Notes under the pieces: model-generated
What the model saw: the letters and a program-made list of their open reading frames with translations, nothing else
The model's database searches: none
Told to the model about the DNA's origin: nothing
Translations under genes and position numbers: made by a program
Assembly (NCBI GenBank): GCA_036704825.1
Contig: JAUBSN010000016.1
Coordinates: 41,644-105,643 of the forward strand
Length of the DNA stretch: 64,000 bases
Direction of reading: 5' to 3'
Origin: Microcoleus sp036704825
GTDB lineage: Bacteria > Cyanobacteriota > Cyanobacteriia > Cyanobacteriales > Microcoleaceae
Part shown: piece after piece, positions 17,043 through 27,000 of the stretch
Position numbering within the stretch: position 1 is the first letter of the stretch
How the letters are laid out: each line of letters starts with the position of its first letter

Positions 17043-19262
17043 TCAGGATTTTTTGCCTAAAATTTGTTCTTTCAAGGCTTGAATTTCTTGAGCTAACTGT
17101 TGTCGGTTGGACGATCGCAGCAAATAGCGGTAGACAAACCACACGGTGTATCCGATACCAATTAGCTCAAATGTGGGTGCTAGCAGGGGGATGTCGTTGA
17201 GTTCGTCTACTATGCCCAAAAGCACTTTCAAAGAGATAATCGAGGCTAAAATTACACCTACAACAGTCAGGGGACTTTTGTACTGTTCGTAAAAGCTGCC
17301 GATGTAAGCGGGAAACTCGGACAAAATTGCGATAATTTGTTCTTTGATCTGCTGGGTCTGACTTGGCGGTTCGTCGGTAATTATGACTTTTGTTGTACCG
17401 ATCGAACTGTCTGCTTCATTTCCGGCAGGAATGTCGGTGATGATAACGGTTGTTTCTGGTTCGTTTGATGAAGTCATTTCTCCACTCGCAATAGTTTTTT
17501 GCTGGTTGGCGGCAGGTATTTCTACTGCTGCTGCGGCTGTTTCAACTGCCGAAATATCGACTGCTGAAACCTCGGTGCCGACTGTTTCCACAGGCGATAT
17601 TTCGACTGCTGCGACCTCCGTTCCGGGTGTTTCGGTAGCCGATATTTCGACTGTTTCCACAGGCGATGTTTCGACTGCTGTCACCTCGGTCGCTGCTGTT
17701 TCAACAATCGGTGTTTCCACTGCTGGCTGTTCTGTAGCAGGAGTTTCGGCGACTGTTTCTGCCTTTAGTTGTTCTGGGGTAGAAGTTTCGGCCGCGACAC
17801 CAACAGCCGGCAAATTCAAGCTACTAATGGCATCAAGCAAACGGGTTTTAGCCGTTCCTCGCTGGTGAAGGATTACCCAAGATTCTATCAGGTCGGGGCC
17901 GTGCATTGCACCTGTCAGAGCGGCTCTGAGCGATCGCATAATTAGCCCTTTGTTAAGATTTTTCTCTTTACTGAGCTTTTTAGTGATTTTCTGAGCTTCC
18001 GCTGATGTCAGGGACGAATGACTTTCCATCGCTTCTACAACTGCTTGTAAAGCCTGTGCAGCCCCTGTTTGCTGCAACTGTGCGAGTGCTTCTTCTTCGT
18101 ATTCCACCGTGGTGGAGAAGAATACCTTACACATATCCACAGCATCGGTTAAGCGAACGAGACTCGGGCCGATTAAAGCAGCTATTTGTTCGAGCCAGGG
18201 GCGGTCTGCCTCCAAATCAAACTCGTAACCGCCTTTCTGCCACCAATAAGGTATCAGCAAATCTGTCAATTGCGGCACAGGCATTTTGTGCAGGTATTGA
18301 CTGTTAAGCCAATTGAGTTTATCCCAATCAAATTTTGCACCGGCTTTGTTCACTCGATCGAATGTAAATACTGCTGCAGCTTCGGAGAGTGTAAATATTT
18401 CTTGCTTTGAGTCCGGCGGAGTCCAGCCCAGCAAAGTCATGTAATTAACTAAAGCTTCGGGGACGTAACCCATATCTTTGAAGTCAGAAATCGAGGTTAC
18501 GCCGTCGCGTTTAGAAAGCTTTTGCCCGTGCGAGTTTAAAATCAGCGGCGTGTGGGCAAATTCTGGGATTGTCGCGCCCAAAGCTTCGTACAGCAATATT
18601 TGTTTCGGAGTATTGCCGATGTGATCTTCGCCGCGGATGACGTGGGTGATGCCCATGTCGATGTCATCTGCGACTACGGCGAGGTTGTAGAGGGGTTGGC
18701 CGATGACGCCGCCGCTGGATGCACGGGCAATTACCATATCGCCGCCGAGGTCGCTACCTTTCCAGGTTACAGTTCCGCGTACCGTGTCGTTCCACGCGAT
18801 CGTGCGATCGTCCTCGATGATAAACCGAATCACGGCTTGCCGCCCTTCGGCTTCAAAAGCTTCTCGCTGTTCGGGAGTCAGGTTGCGGTGGCGGTTGTCG
18901 TAGCGGGGGGCCTGTTTGTTGGCTTTTTGTTCTTCCCGCATTTGGTCTAGTTCTTCCGGCGTGGTGTAGCAGCGGTAAGCGAGTCCTTTGTCGAGAAGGG
19001 TTTGGACTGTTTGGCGGTAGGTTTCCAGACGCTGCGACTGAAAACTCGGGCCTTCGTCCCAGTTCAGACCCAGCCAGGTGAGTCCTTCGAGGATGTTATC
19101 GGTGTATTCGCTTTTAGAACGTTCTACGTCTGTGTCTTCTACCCGCAGGATGAATGTGCCGCCTTGGTTGCGGGCAAACAGCCAGTTGAATACGGCGGTT
19201 CTGGCGGTACCGATGTGTAGGTTTCCGGTGGGACTGGGGGCTAGACGGACTCTGACATTCAT
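17043..19262 (-). CDS. gltX: Glutamyl-tRNA synthetase with membrane-anchoring CAAD-type tail
   Basis: This 739-residue class I synthetase charges tRNA-Glu, feeding translation and tetrapyrrole synthesis. The core (about 1-480) has APSPTGNLHIGTART (HIGH site), HVIRGEDHIGNTPKQ and KLSKRDG (KMSKS site). GluRS is usually about 480 residues. Here a Thr/Glu/Val-rich linker (about 485-610, repeats of ETxxTEVxAVE) leads to about 130 residues with two hydrophobic helices (SPLTVVGVILASIISLKVLL and FELIGIGYTVWFVYRYLL) and a final amphipathic helix. This matches the CAAD domain appended to some cyanobacterial aminoacyl-tRNA synthetases, known to anchor them to thylakoids. Anchoring of this protein is inferred. 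Confidence 0.92.
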   Translation of the reverse strand: MNVRVRLAPSPTGNLHIGTARTAVFNWLFARNQGGTFILRVEDTDVERSKSEYTDNILEGLTWLGLNWDEGPSFQSQRLETYRQTVQTLLDKGLAYRCYTTPEELDQMREEQKANKQAPRYDNRHRNLTPEQREAFEAEGRQAVIRFIIEDDRTIAWNDTVRGTVTWKGSDLGGDMVIARASSGGVIGQPLYNLAVVADDIDMGITHVIRGEDHIGNTPKQILLYEALGATIPEFAHTPLILNSHGQKLSKRDGVTSISDFKDMGYVPEALVNYMTLLGWTPPDSKQEIFTLSEAAAVFTFDRVNKAGAKFDWDKLNWLNSQYLHKMPVPQLTDLLIPYWWQKGGYEFDLEADRPWLEQIAALIGPSLVRLTDAVDMCKVFFSTTVEYEEEALAQLQQTGAAQALQAVVEAMESHSSLTSAEAQKITKKLSKEKNLNKGLIMRSLRAALTGAMHGPDLIESWVILHQRGTAKTRLLDAISSLNLPAVGVAAETSTPEQLKAETVAETPATEQPAVETPIVETAATEVTAVETSPVETVEISATETPGTEVAAVEISPVETVGTEVSAVDISAVETAAAAVEIPAANQQKTIASGEMTSSNEPETTVIITDIPAGNEADSSIGTTKVIITDEPPSQTQQIKEQIIAILSEFPAYIGSFYEQYKSPLTVVGVILASIISLKVLLGIVDELNDIPLLAPTFELIGIGYTVWFVYRYLLRSSNRQQLAQEIQALKEQILGKKS

Positions 19263-19592
19263 GTAGATTTTTGCTTTTAGATTGGGCGATTTGCTGGTTG
19301 GGGGAATAGCTGATGTTTAAGACTTCAAATTTTATTATATTTTGTTGCCGGCTTAATAGTTGTGCTTGGCAGGTATTTTGCCTCGAGTTGCTTGATAATA
19401 GACGATCGGGCGATCGGGCGAAAGTCTCCGGCAAGGCAGCAAAGGGCATCTTGATGATATTAGCATTGCGGGCGGCCCAGACTGGATTCACCTTTGGGAC
19501 TATTTTCAAAGCACAAATAACTGTCGTAGGGCTACCAAATAATTCTTGTAAAATGTTTGTGTGCGATCGACGACATTCAAATATATTTCCCT
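19263..19592. other. Intergenic region between divergent gltX and DCC-family genes
   Basis: About 330 bases with promoters for both neighbours presumably inside. ORFs over it lack family features. CGATCGGGCGATCGGGCGA at about 19405-19422 is a short tandem repeat. No RNA gene is recognised. Confidence 0.4.
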
Positions 19593-20090
19593 ATGTCTGC
19601 TGCTAAAACTGAGTTTTCCGAATCTGTTGCGCCCTCAGCCAAGTCTTTTGCGCCTGCTTGGCAGATTGAGTTACTGTACGACGGTGAATGTCCTCTGTGC
19701 GTGCGGGAGGTTAATTTCTTGAAAAAACAGGACGCGGGGCGAGGTTTAGTGTCGTTTGTGGATATCGCGGATGATAGCTACAACCCCCAGGCCCACGGCG
19801 GAATCGACTACGAAACGGCGATGGGTCGGATTCACGCGGTGTTACCCGACGGTACGACGGTTAAAAATGTGGAGGTTTTTCGCCGCACTTACGAGGTTTT
19901 AGGTATGGGATGGATTTATGCAATTACTAAGTTACCGGTTTTTGGGGCGATCGCCAATTGGCTGTACGGAATTTGGGCCGACTGGCGGCTGAAGCTGACG
20001 GGAAGGCCGGATTTAGCAACTATTATGAGCTCGCGAACTCAGAGGATCCAGTGCCAAAGTCAGGGCCGCTGCCAACCCAACTCAAAATGA
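19593..20090 (+). CDS. DCC-family (DUF393) thiol-disulfide protein
   Basis: This 165-residue protein carries the defining YDGECPLCVREVNFL motif (DxxCxxC) at about residue 30, with the thioredoxin-like continuation FVDIADDSYNP and the C-terminal FRRTYEVLGMGWIYAITKLP...ANWLYGIWA amphipathic part. DUF393/DCC proteins are predicted thiol-disulfide oxidoreductases of undefined substrate. The ATG at 19593 (MSAAKTEF) is preferred; the frame extends upstream but without family similarity. Cysteines near the C-terminus (QCQSQGRCQ) are unusual. Confidence 0.8.
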   Translation: MSAAKTEFSESVAPSAKSFAPAWQIELLYDGECPLCVREVNFLKKQDAGRGLVSFVDIADDSYNPQAHGGIDYETAMGRIHAVLPDGTTVKNVEVFRRTYEVLGMGWIYAITKLPVFGAIANWLYGIWADWRLKLTGRPDLATIMSSRTQRIQCQSQGRCQPNSK

Positions 20091-20187
20091 GTCATATTTA
20101 ATAAGTTCGATCGGTCTATCAGAAGATGCCAGCAGAAACAGACTGCAACTAACATTAAAGATGGACTACTATTAAAGGTCAAAAAAA

Positions 20188-20397
20188 ATGCAAGATGCAG
20201 GCTATACAGTCTTCATGGGCTTCGGTGGTCTCTGGATACTTATGGGAATTGCCGCTGTAATTTTCCTGTTAAAATCCGACGGTCAAAAACTTAGGTTTGG
20301 CAAATGGGGACTGCTAGTTGCTATTCCGATTCTCGTCCCCATCGTCCTGGTTTTGACATATCAGATCGCCCGACCCTTTATTTCCTCGCACCTTTGA
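20188..20397 (+). CDS. Small two-TM membrane protein, unknown
   Basis: This 69-residue protein has two hydrophobic segments, about residues 9-27 (GFGGLWILMGIAAVIFLL) and 43-60 (LLVAIPILVPIVLVLTYQIA), with a short charged loop SDGQKLRFGK between. It has no recognisable family. A GGTCAAAAAAA stretch precedes the ATG and no strong ribosome-binding site is seen. It lies 97 bp after the DCC-family gene on the same strand. Both ends of the loop would be on the same side, forming a hairpin in the membrane. Confidence 0.6.
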   Translation: MQDAGYTVFMGFGGLWILMGIAAVIFLLKSDGQKLRFGKWGLLVAIPILVPIVLVLTYQIARPFISSHL

Positions 20398-20505
20398 GCG
20401 CTGCTGGGAGTCGATCGTAACTGCAAGCAGGAGTTTTTTTGCCAGCCTTTTCGGGTAAACTGTACCGCGTAGTAGTTAGTTTACCTAAAACACTTTCTCC
20501 ATCGA

Positions 20506-21702
20506 ATGCCTAAGCCAAGTCAGCCGACAACCAAAGCTCCGACTGTACTCGATCTCTTCTGCGGTGCAGGTGGGATGAGTTTAGGTTTTCAAAATGCCGG
20601 CTGTGAGATTCTAGGGGGTATTGATAAAAATCCCCATGCCATCAGAACTCATCATAGAAACTTCCCTAACTGCCAGCTCAAGCTTGATGCCAAACCGATC
20701 GAATCCATTACGGATTTAAGTGAACTTGGTCTACAGCCGGGACAAGTTGATATTTTAATTGGCGGCCCGCCGTGCCAAGTATTTTCAGTAGTTGGCAAAG
20801 GCAAAATGAGGTCTTTAGGCAAGGATCTTGAAATCGATATGAGAAATTTTTTATACGAACACTTTATTCGATTCCTTGAATATTATAAACCGTATTTTTT
20901 TGTAATTGAAAATGTTAATTATCTCCGCAACCACTGGATATTCCCTATTTTGATAGGAGATTTGGAAAAAGGACTGCACAAAAAAGACTGCGATTATCCA
21001 GGCTATGATATTAGCTCAAAAATCTTAGTAGCTTCAGATTACGGCGTTCCTCAAATCAGAAAACGCCTGTTTATCGTCGGCAGGCGCAAGGATTTACATC
21101 TAGATTTTGAGTTTCCAGAAGTGAATACAGCTTCTCCTGTTTCTGTGGGAGAAGCAATTGAAGATTTACCAGAATTAAAGCCTAAAACTCTGTCTTTGAA
21201 AAGGAAAAACACGGCATCAAAGCAACCTGACTCTGCCACACATTACAAGTGTTGCGCGGAATCTGAGTATCAAAAGCGGATGAGAAGCCAAGCTTCCGAA
21301 ACAGTAATGAATCATCTTTGTCGCGCTCACAATGACAAAGATTTGTATATATTTAGCATCATGCCTCAAGGAGGAAAATATAAAAATATACCTGACGAGC
21401 TTAAACGCTATAGCGATAAGATTTTTGAGGATAAGTACAGACGATTGGAATCGCATAAACCTTCATGGACGCTAACAGCACATATGCAGAAAGACTGTTT
21501 AGCCTATATTCATCCAACTCAGACTAGAAGTATTTCTGTGAGAGAGGCTGCAAGACTGCAAAGTTTCCCCGATCATTTTGTATTTGACGCACCTATGACT
21601 AGAATGTTTGAGTTAGTTGGTAATTCTGTGCCGCCTCTTTTAGCTGAGGCTATCGCCAAACCAATTGTCGAGCAAGTACAAGCTTACCATGCAAGTTTTT
21701 AG
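20506..21702 (+). CDS. drmMII: C5-cytosine DNA methyltransferase (DrmMII-like)
   Basis: This 398-residue enzyme transfers a methyl group from SAM to cytosine in DNA. All core motifs are visible: I (DLFCGAGGMSLGFQNAG, about residue 16), IV (GGPPCQVFSVVGKG with the nucleophilic Cys, about residue 85), VI (FVIENV), VIII (QIRKRLFIVG) and X (GNSVPPLLAEAIAKP). The target-recognition region spans about 220-310. It converges on drmC with stops two bases apart. Beside drmABC, it fits the methyltransferase of class 2 DISARM, which marks host DNA. It could instead be a solitary methyltransferase; restriction-enzyme partners are absent. Confidence 0.88.
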   Translation: MPKPSQPTTKAPTVLDLFCGAGGMSLGFQNAGCEILGGIDKNPHAIRTHHRNFPNCQLKLDAKPIESITDLSELGLQPGQVDILIGGPPCQVFSVVGKGKMRSLGKDLEIDMRNFLYEHFIRFLEYYKPYFFVIENVNYLRNHWIFPILIGDLEKGLHKKDCDYPGYDISSKILVASDYGVPQIRKRLFIVGRRKDLHLDFEFPEVNTASPVSVGEAIEDLPELKPKTLSLKRKNTASKQPDSATHYKCCAESEYQKRMRSQASETVMNHLCRAHNDKDLYIFSIMPQGGKYKNIPDELKRYSDKIFEDKYRRLESHKPSWTLTAHMQKDCLAYIHPTQTRSISVREAARLQSFPDHFVFDAPMTRMFELVGNSVPPLLAEAIAKPIVEQVQAYHASF

Positions 21703-21703
21703 C

Positions 21704-22204
21704 TCAATTATTCCTACCATTTATAGGCGAAACAGATGCGAAATTAAGCAGGCTGTCAAAGCACTTAGAGATAGTGCTAACCTCGGCATCGCGGAGAACA
21801 ATACCCAATTCGTAATTTTGTTTCATGCCCCGCATACTTAAATTAGCAGAACCAATCAGAGCAACTGAGCGATCGACTACAATTAGTTTTGAGTGCAATT
21901 CCTCAACCGAGTCATTAAAGTTATAAACTTGACAATAAGGATAAATTTTCACTAAATTGAAAAAATATTTTTGAATGTCTTGAGGCTGCTGTTGAAAGCG
22001 ATTAATAATTACTTCAAACTTGATGCCGCGCTTCAGGCAATCTTCAAACTCTGCAAGGATTTCGTCAGCACCACCGGTTACAGAATACGCACACAGTAAA
22101 ACCTCGCTTTCTGCATTTCTCAACATATCTGTCAAGGCCGATCGAACCGAGCGGACACCGCTCCCCATCCAAGTCAGTCCAGTAACTACTGTTTGAGCTT
22201 TCAC
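21704..22204 (-). CDS. drmC: DrmC-like phospholipase D family protein
   Basis: This 166-residue protein has a single HKD motif, LHSKLIVVDRSVALIGSANLS, the phospholipase D nuclease signature, at about residue 105. PLD-type nucleases with one HKD act as dimers. Its start codon overlaps the drmB stop (ATGA), so it is translationally coupled as the last gene of drmA-drmB-drmC. DrmC is reported as a core DISARM component whose loss is tolerated in at least one system. The protein is shorter than some DrmC homologues but the catalytic part is intact. Confidence 0.85.
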   Translation of the reverse strand: MKAQTVVTGLTWMGSGVRSVRSALTDMLRNAESEVLLCAYSVTGGADEILAEFEDCLKRGIKFEVIINRFQQQPQDIQKYFFNLVKIYPYCQVYNFNDSVEELHSKLIVVDRSVALIGSANLSMRGMKQNYELGIVLRDAEVSTISKCFDSLLNFASVSPINGRNN

Positions 22205-24039
22205 GGTAAATTGTCCAGTAACAATCGCCTGTCGAGTAAAGTATTCCTGTGCTCGCAGGAAGTTTCAGAAATTAACTGGCAAGCATAGCAAGCAGCACCG
22301 TTTACCTTGTCTTCTCCAAATTTTTCCTCAATGCAAATGGGGTCATTGGAACAAGCATCTACATTGCGAAGAGCAGATTTAAGGATGCGATCAAAATGGG
22401 GAACTAATCCAATTAATCCTCCCAGGGTACCGTCGCCACCCGACTGTGCTGTGTAAAGCAGCAATCCTCCTGATGTTTTATTGTTAGTTGTGCAAGTATA
22501 AACTCGTTCTCGGATGGCCGCTGAAGAGTAGCCAGAATCAACTGAAAGTGCTGTGATTAAACGGTGAGATAGTGTGTGCCACCAGATAAACACAGGATGT
22601 AAATATTCCTCTGTAGTTCCTGGCATAGCCCTTATTTTTCGGTATGGTTCGGGTGAATTATAGGCAGCTAGCCAGCGCTGGTATGCTTCTCCCTGTAAAG
22701 GAAAGTGTTCGGGAATTCCTTTAGGTTCTTCATCAGATATAAAATCAATAAAAATCCCTTCGCCAAATAACTCAACCCCTGGATGCCAAGCAATACTCTC
22801 ATTAGGTGGCAGGTACTCAACCGGGACAATTTTAGGCTGATTCTCTTCGTTATCTGTATCAATAGGTCGCGTGTAGCCAATTTGTACCATCACCACTCGC
22901 AACCTACTAAGGGGTGTTACCCTTAAAGTTCGACCTGAATCTAAATTGAAGTTTCTAACATTTTCTATATAGACTTCAAATTGATTCGGGCCTCCTGGTT
23001 TATCAGCTCTCTGAGGGGGCGCACCATAACAAGCAGCGTTCCGCAAGCTGATAAATTCATCCTGTCTGAGTGTCGCTTCTGTCAAATCTTTAGGATTGTG
23101 TATTTCACCTAAAATGTCGGAGATAGCCCCAAGAATCTCAGCTTCATCATACTGCTTGATAGTTGCAGCAATTGTCGGGTCAAGTCGCTGTCCTTTGACT
23201 AAGTTATCCAAAAGCTGAACTAGCATATTTTTTGAGTTTACAGGCACAGCAACAAGAACATCTAAAACAGCGCGACTCTGAAGCAAGCGGTGTAAAGCGG
23301 TGTCAAGAGGAGGAATTGTGAGTGCCGATCGAATTTCAGAAACTCGCAAGTTAGCAGCACCGCGTTGAATTATTTTAGCTGGTTTTGCACAGGCTCCTTC
23401 TTCTGAACCTCGTTCTAGAAATTTACCTCTACATGGAAATCTTCTAGAGTAAGCACTTCCAAAATTTTCCCTAGCATCACAATTTGGACAAGTAATCTGA
23501 ATGTTTCCAATGGCACCTCCACCGCCTTCCCATTTGTAGAAGTTTGAACCCAAACATTTACCTCTGTGTCTCATGAGCGAACCCCAAGGAACTTCATCTA
23601 GATGGCCGTGAGAGCAAGCCAAAACAAAACGCACAGCTTCTTCGCGAGATTTAGCCCATACTTCTCCCCAATTATTGCTCGGACGCTGTTGGTGACAGTT
23701 GGGACAGCCAATTAAAGACTGAGGTTCGTATCTGTAGAGAATGCCGTGAGTAGGGCACAGCGACCACCTCGGAAAATAGTAGGCATTATATACCAGCCGA
23801 TTTTCTTTGCATCCTAATTCAGCATTAGAGGGAATCCGAAAGATTTTTTTGTTATTGAGTAGAGTTTGTGAAAGTCGCAAATCTCGAATTTCATAAGCAT
23901 CAGGATGGATATTATCAAATAGCCCGGAGTGGCTGGGAGCAGCGATAACAAGCGGGCCATCTGGCGTTTCCAGAATGCTGCTCGGCCCAAAAGTTGTAAT
24001 GTACTGTGAAGGCCGCAGAGATTGACCTTTAGCTGCCAT
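22201..24039 (-). CDS. drmB: DrmB-like DUF1998 protein
   Basis: This 612-residue protein starts SLRPSQYITTFGPSSILETPDGP, a typical DrmB beginning, and has an N-terminal zinc-ribbon set (CPTHG...CPNC and CPNCDARENFG) and a C-terminal DUF1998 region (TLSHRLITALSVDSGYSS, GGLLLYTAQSGGDGTLGGL) with clustered cysteines CSNDPIC, CYAC and SCEHRN. In DISARM, DrmA and DrmB form the complex that recognises and translocates on unmethylated phage DNA. Its ATG lies 3 bases after the drmA stop. All expected cysteines appear present. Confidence 0.88.
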   Translation of the reverse strand: MAAKGQSLRPSQYITTFGPSSILETPDGPLVIAAPSHSGLFDNIHPDAYEIRDLRLSQTLLNNKKIFRIPSNAELGCKENRLVYNAYYFPRWSLCPTHGILYRYEPQSLIGCPNCHQQRPSNNWGEVWAKSREEAVRFVLACSHGHLDEVPWGSLMRHRGKCLGSNFYKWEGGGGAIGNIQITCPNCDARENFGSAYSRRFPCRGKFLERGSEEGACAKPAKIIQRGAANLRVSEIRSALTIPPLDTALHRLLQSRAVLDVLVAVPVNSKNMLVQLLDNLVKGQRLDPTIAATIKQYDEAEILGAISDILGEIHNPKDLTEATLRQDEFISLRNAACYGAPPQRADKPGGPNQFEVYIENVRNFNLDSGRTLRVTPLSRLRVVMVQIGYTRPIDTDNEENQPKIVPVEYLPPNESIAWHPGVELFGEGIFIDFISDEEPKGIPEHFPLQGEAYQRWLAAYNSPEPYRKIRAMPGTTEEYLHPVFIWWHTLSHRLITALSVDSGYSSAAIRERVYTCTTNNKTSGGLLLYTAQSGGDGTLGGLIGLVPHFDRILKSALRNVDACSNDPICIEEKFGEDKVNGAACYACQLISETSCEHRNTLLDRRLLLDNLP

Positions 24040-24042
24040 AAA

Positions 24043-27000
24043 TTAACCTCGTTGATTTTTTGGGTTGGGCTGATTGGAGCGAATACTGCCAAAGCGTGTC
24101 ATTCCTTCTACTTCACGCAATGACTGGGGAGCATTCCGATAGACGACTGTAAAGTTTCGTTCTTGGTGTTGTTCGTCTCCCAAGACAACCGGCAAAGTTG
24201 GGTCTTTATCGATCGCAGGCTCTTGATAAACAAGATTGTTCTCATTTTCTGCGACAGTTTGCCAGCGATCGAACCCTCCTCGCACTTCGCGGTCAACTTG
24301 GTCTTCTGGCGGACGGCGGATCGGCAGTTGAATTTGCGATCGCCTGTTAATTACTTGATTAATCCTCTGTAACTCTGTCGCTGAGTTGCGGTTATTTTGC
24401 ATGACAGAAGCATTGGTTTTTGCCGCCCATTCTGGTGCAACTAATTCTCCCTGAATTTCTCTCGCTTGTCGCAGCAATGCGACTGCTACCGGCCCCATGC
24501 CTCGCTCTCTAGCCCTAGCAGCGAATGGTGTTACTGTAATTGGCTCAACATATCTATAAATTGCCCTGTGATACCCGGTAAAAAACTCGTAGTGGTCTAA
24601 GTCTCTCGGACGGCTAGCCCTAAAGAAAGTAATGACTAACCCTCCTTGAGAACGACCCACGCGACCCGTAGCTTGAATATAGGATGAAGTTGTTTTGGGT
24701 TGACCGTTGACTATCATTAAACCCAGGCGATCGATATCAACACCTGTCCCAAACATTGATGTACTTAAAACAATATCTTTAGCTTCTGGCAATTCTTGTC
24801 CAAGGCTAGTTAATAACCCCGGCAATTCAGTAGAATCCTTACGGCTAGAGAGCTCGACTTCTTCACCTAATTCTCGTTCAGTAACTTCTCTACTACTTGC
24901 CACATACCTCAGTCTTTCAGGAATATCTTGACGGTAAAGGGTCAAAGCTCCTGCTAACTCTCTAATCGCATTGAAATAACCTACCAGCGTCCAAAAAGGA
25001 TCGCAATCTGTATCATTATATGCAGCTTGTCTCAGTTCCCAAATACTTTGGAGCATTGATGAATAAAGCCGAACGATCGGAGTTTGAGCACCTTTGCCGG
25101 GAGCACAAACTCCAACATAAAGGCGACCGCTAGGATGTCGAGAGTTTGCGTCAGTATCTATCGGGTGAACATTCGCTGGCGTTCTGGCAAAAAAGCTATC
25201 TGCGGCTGACAAGCTAAGAGGTGGAAATTGAAAAACCCTGCGATCGAACAGGCATTGTATTTGCGATTCAGACTGCCGTACTGTTGCAGTAGAGGCAATA
25301 TATTTCGGGCTGACAATTTGACCGCCACACATTTGTTCGCATAAAGTATCGACTGCTGTTTCGTAAAGCCCTACCATGCTGCCTAGTGGCCCTTCAATCA
25401 AATGCAGCTCATCTTGAAGAATTAAATCTGGCGGTGCGAGGTAATTTACACTTTTAATATGCGTTCGTGGTGACGGATCGCCAGTCCCCCCATTATCGCG
25501 GTAATAGCCTGTTCTGCTGTGATAATGATTAATGTTGCCAAAAAGCGCTCCGGCTCTTGGCTCAAATGCTAAACGGGCAAATTTATCAACTGTCGCAACC
25601 AGCAAAGAAGGAATTCGAGAATAAATTTGGTCGTCCGCTGTAAAAGCTGAAATTGGTATTTTTAAAGAGTAAAAATTTTGTGAAAAAGCGTCTATTGGTT
25701 TTTCCCCAACAAAATTATTAGGAGCATCTAGCAGAACTCCTCTATATTGACTGTTAAATTCCAGGGGAACTTTCTCATTCCATTTTTTGTCATTGTTTAA
25801 TTCGCACTTGGGGTTAGGACAGTAAATTTCAAAATTCTCGATATTTTCAGCACCTTTCCTTCCTGTATAGACTTTCTTAAAATATCCCGATCTGCTGATT
25901 CTAAAAGCAACTAATTCAGCACCGAACAAGTGAGGCTTTACCTGATTTATCCACCAATCATCTAATTTTCCTGAAAATACTCTAGCACTTGCTTTTAAGT
26001 TAAAACTAATTGAAAGTGTGAAGTAACCTTCAGCGGTGCTGTTGTTAGAAACAGAAAAAATAGGAATCTCTGTCATCTCTTCTAAGGGGCCCACTTGTGG
26101 AGAAAGCAATTCGGGATTGACATCACCTTTCATTACCAAATGAATAGTATGTCCTTCTGGCTTTGTACCCAAACCATCTTTCGGAACAGCCAGAATTGAG
26201 CCGCAACAAGGACAGTTAAGAATCTGAGCGGGTTCTCCGTCTGCTTTTTGACCTTTTAAGGCATCAATAGCACCAGTAATTCTGAGAGGTGGCACTCCCT
26301 TTAAACTATTAGGCGTAACACTTCCACCAACCCACAATCCCGCCGAAAAGCGAGTAGTTCCCCAAATATTACTATCTTTCCAACTGCAATTTTTAGGTCG
26401 CCAGCCGACAGGACGACCTTTCCCTAAATTTTCAACTCGCAATACTTCACAAGCAACAATTAAACCCAAAGCTCGACGAAACTGTTGAATAGTTAGGAGT
26501 CGGAGAGTATATCGGGAGATGACGCTAACACCGTGTCCAGTACGATCGCCATTAGTATCTTTCTCAGACCTCAATCTCCTCAATCCCATCGTAAAAGCAG
26601 CTAAACCCAAATAAGCCTCAGTCTTGCCGCCGCCAGTAGCAAAAGCTAGTAAATCGCAAGTTCTGCGATCGGGATGCAGGGGGTTAGCAATTGCTGGAAT
26701 ATTCATCAAGACAAATGCAAGTTGAAACGGCCGCCACCTGAAATCCCCTCCTCTTCCCTTCCAAGATGCCTGCAAATCGATCGCTTTATTAGCCAAGCAG
26801 AAAGCCAGTCTAACTTCCTCATTTCCAACAATCAAATCAATGGCTTCTTGCATTCGCTGCCGCGCGCGATCGCAACTTTCTAAGTGTCTGTTACCAGCTC
26901 TCAGATATTTACCATCTAACTCATTAACTCTAGCTTGTTGTTGACTTATCCAGACTCCATACCCATCTACAAGAGGTTGAAGAGCCTCGCGCATTGCAGT

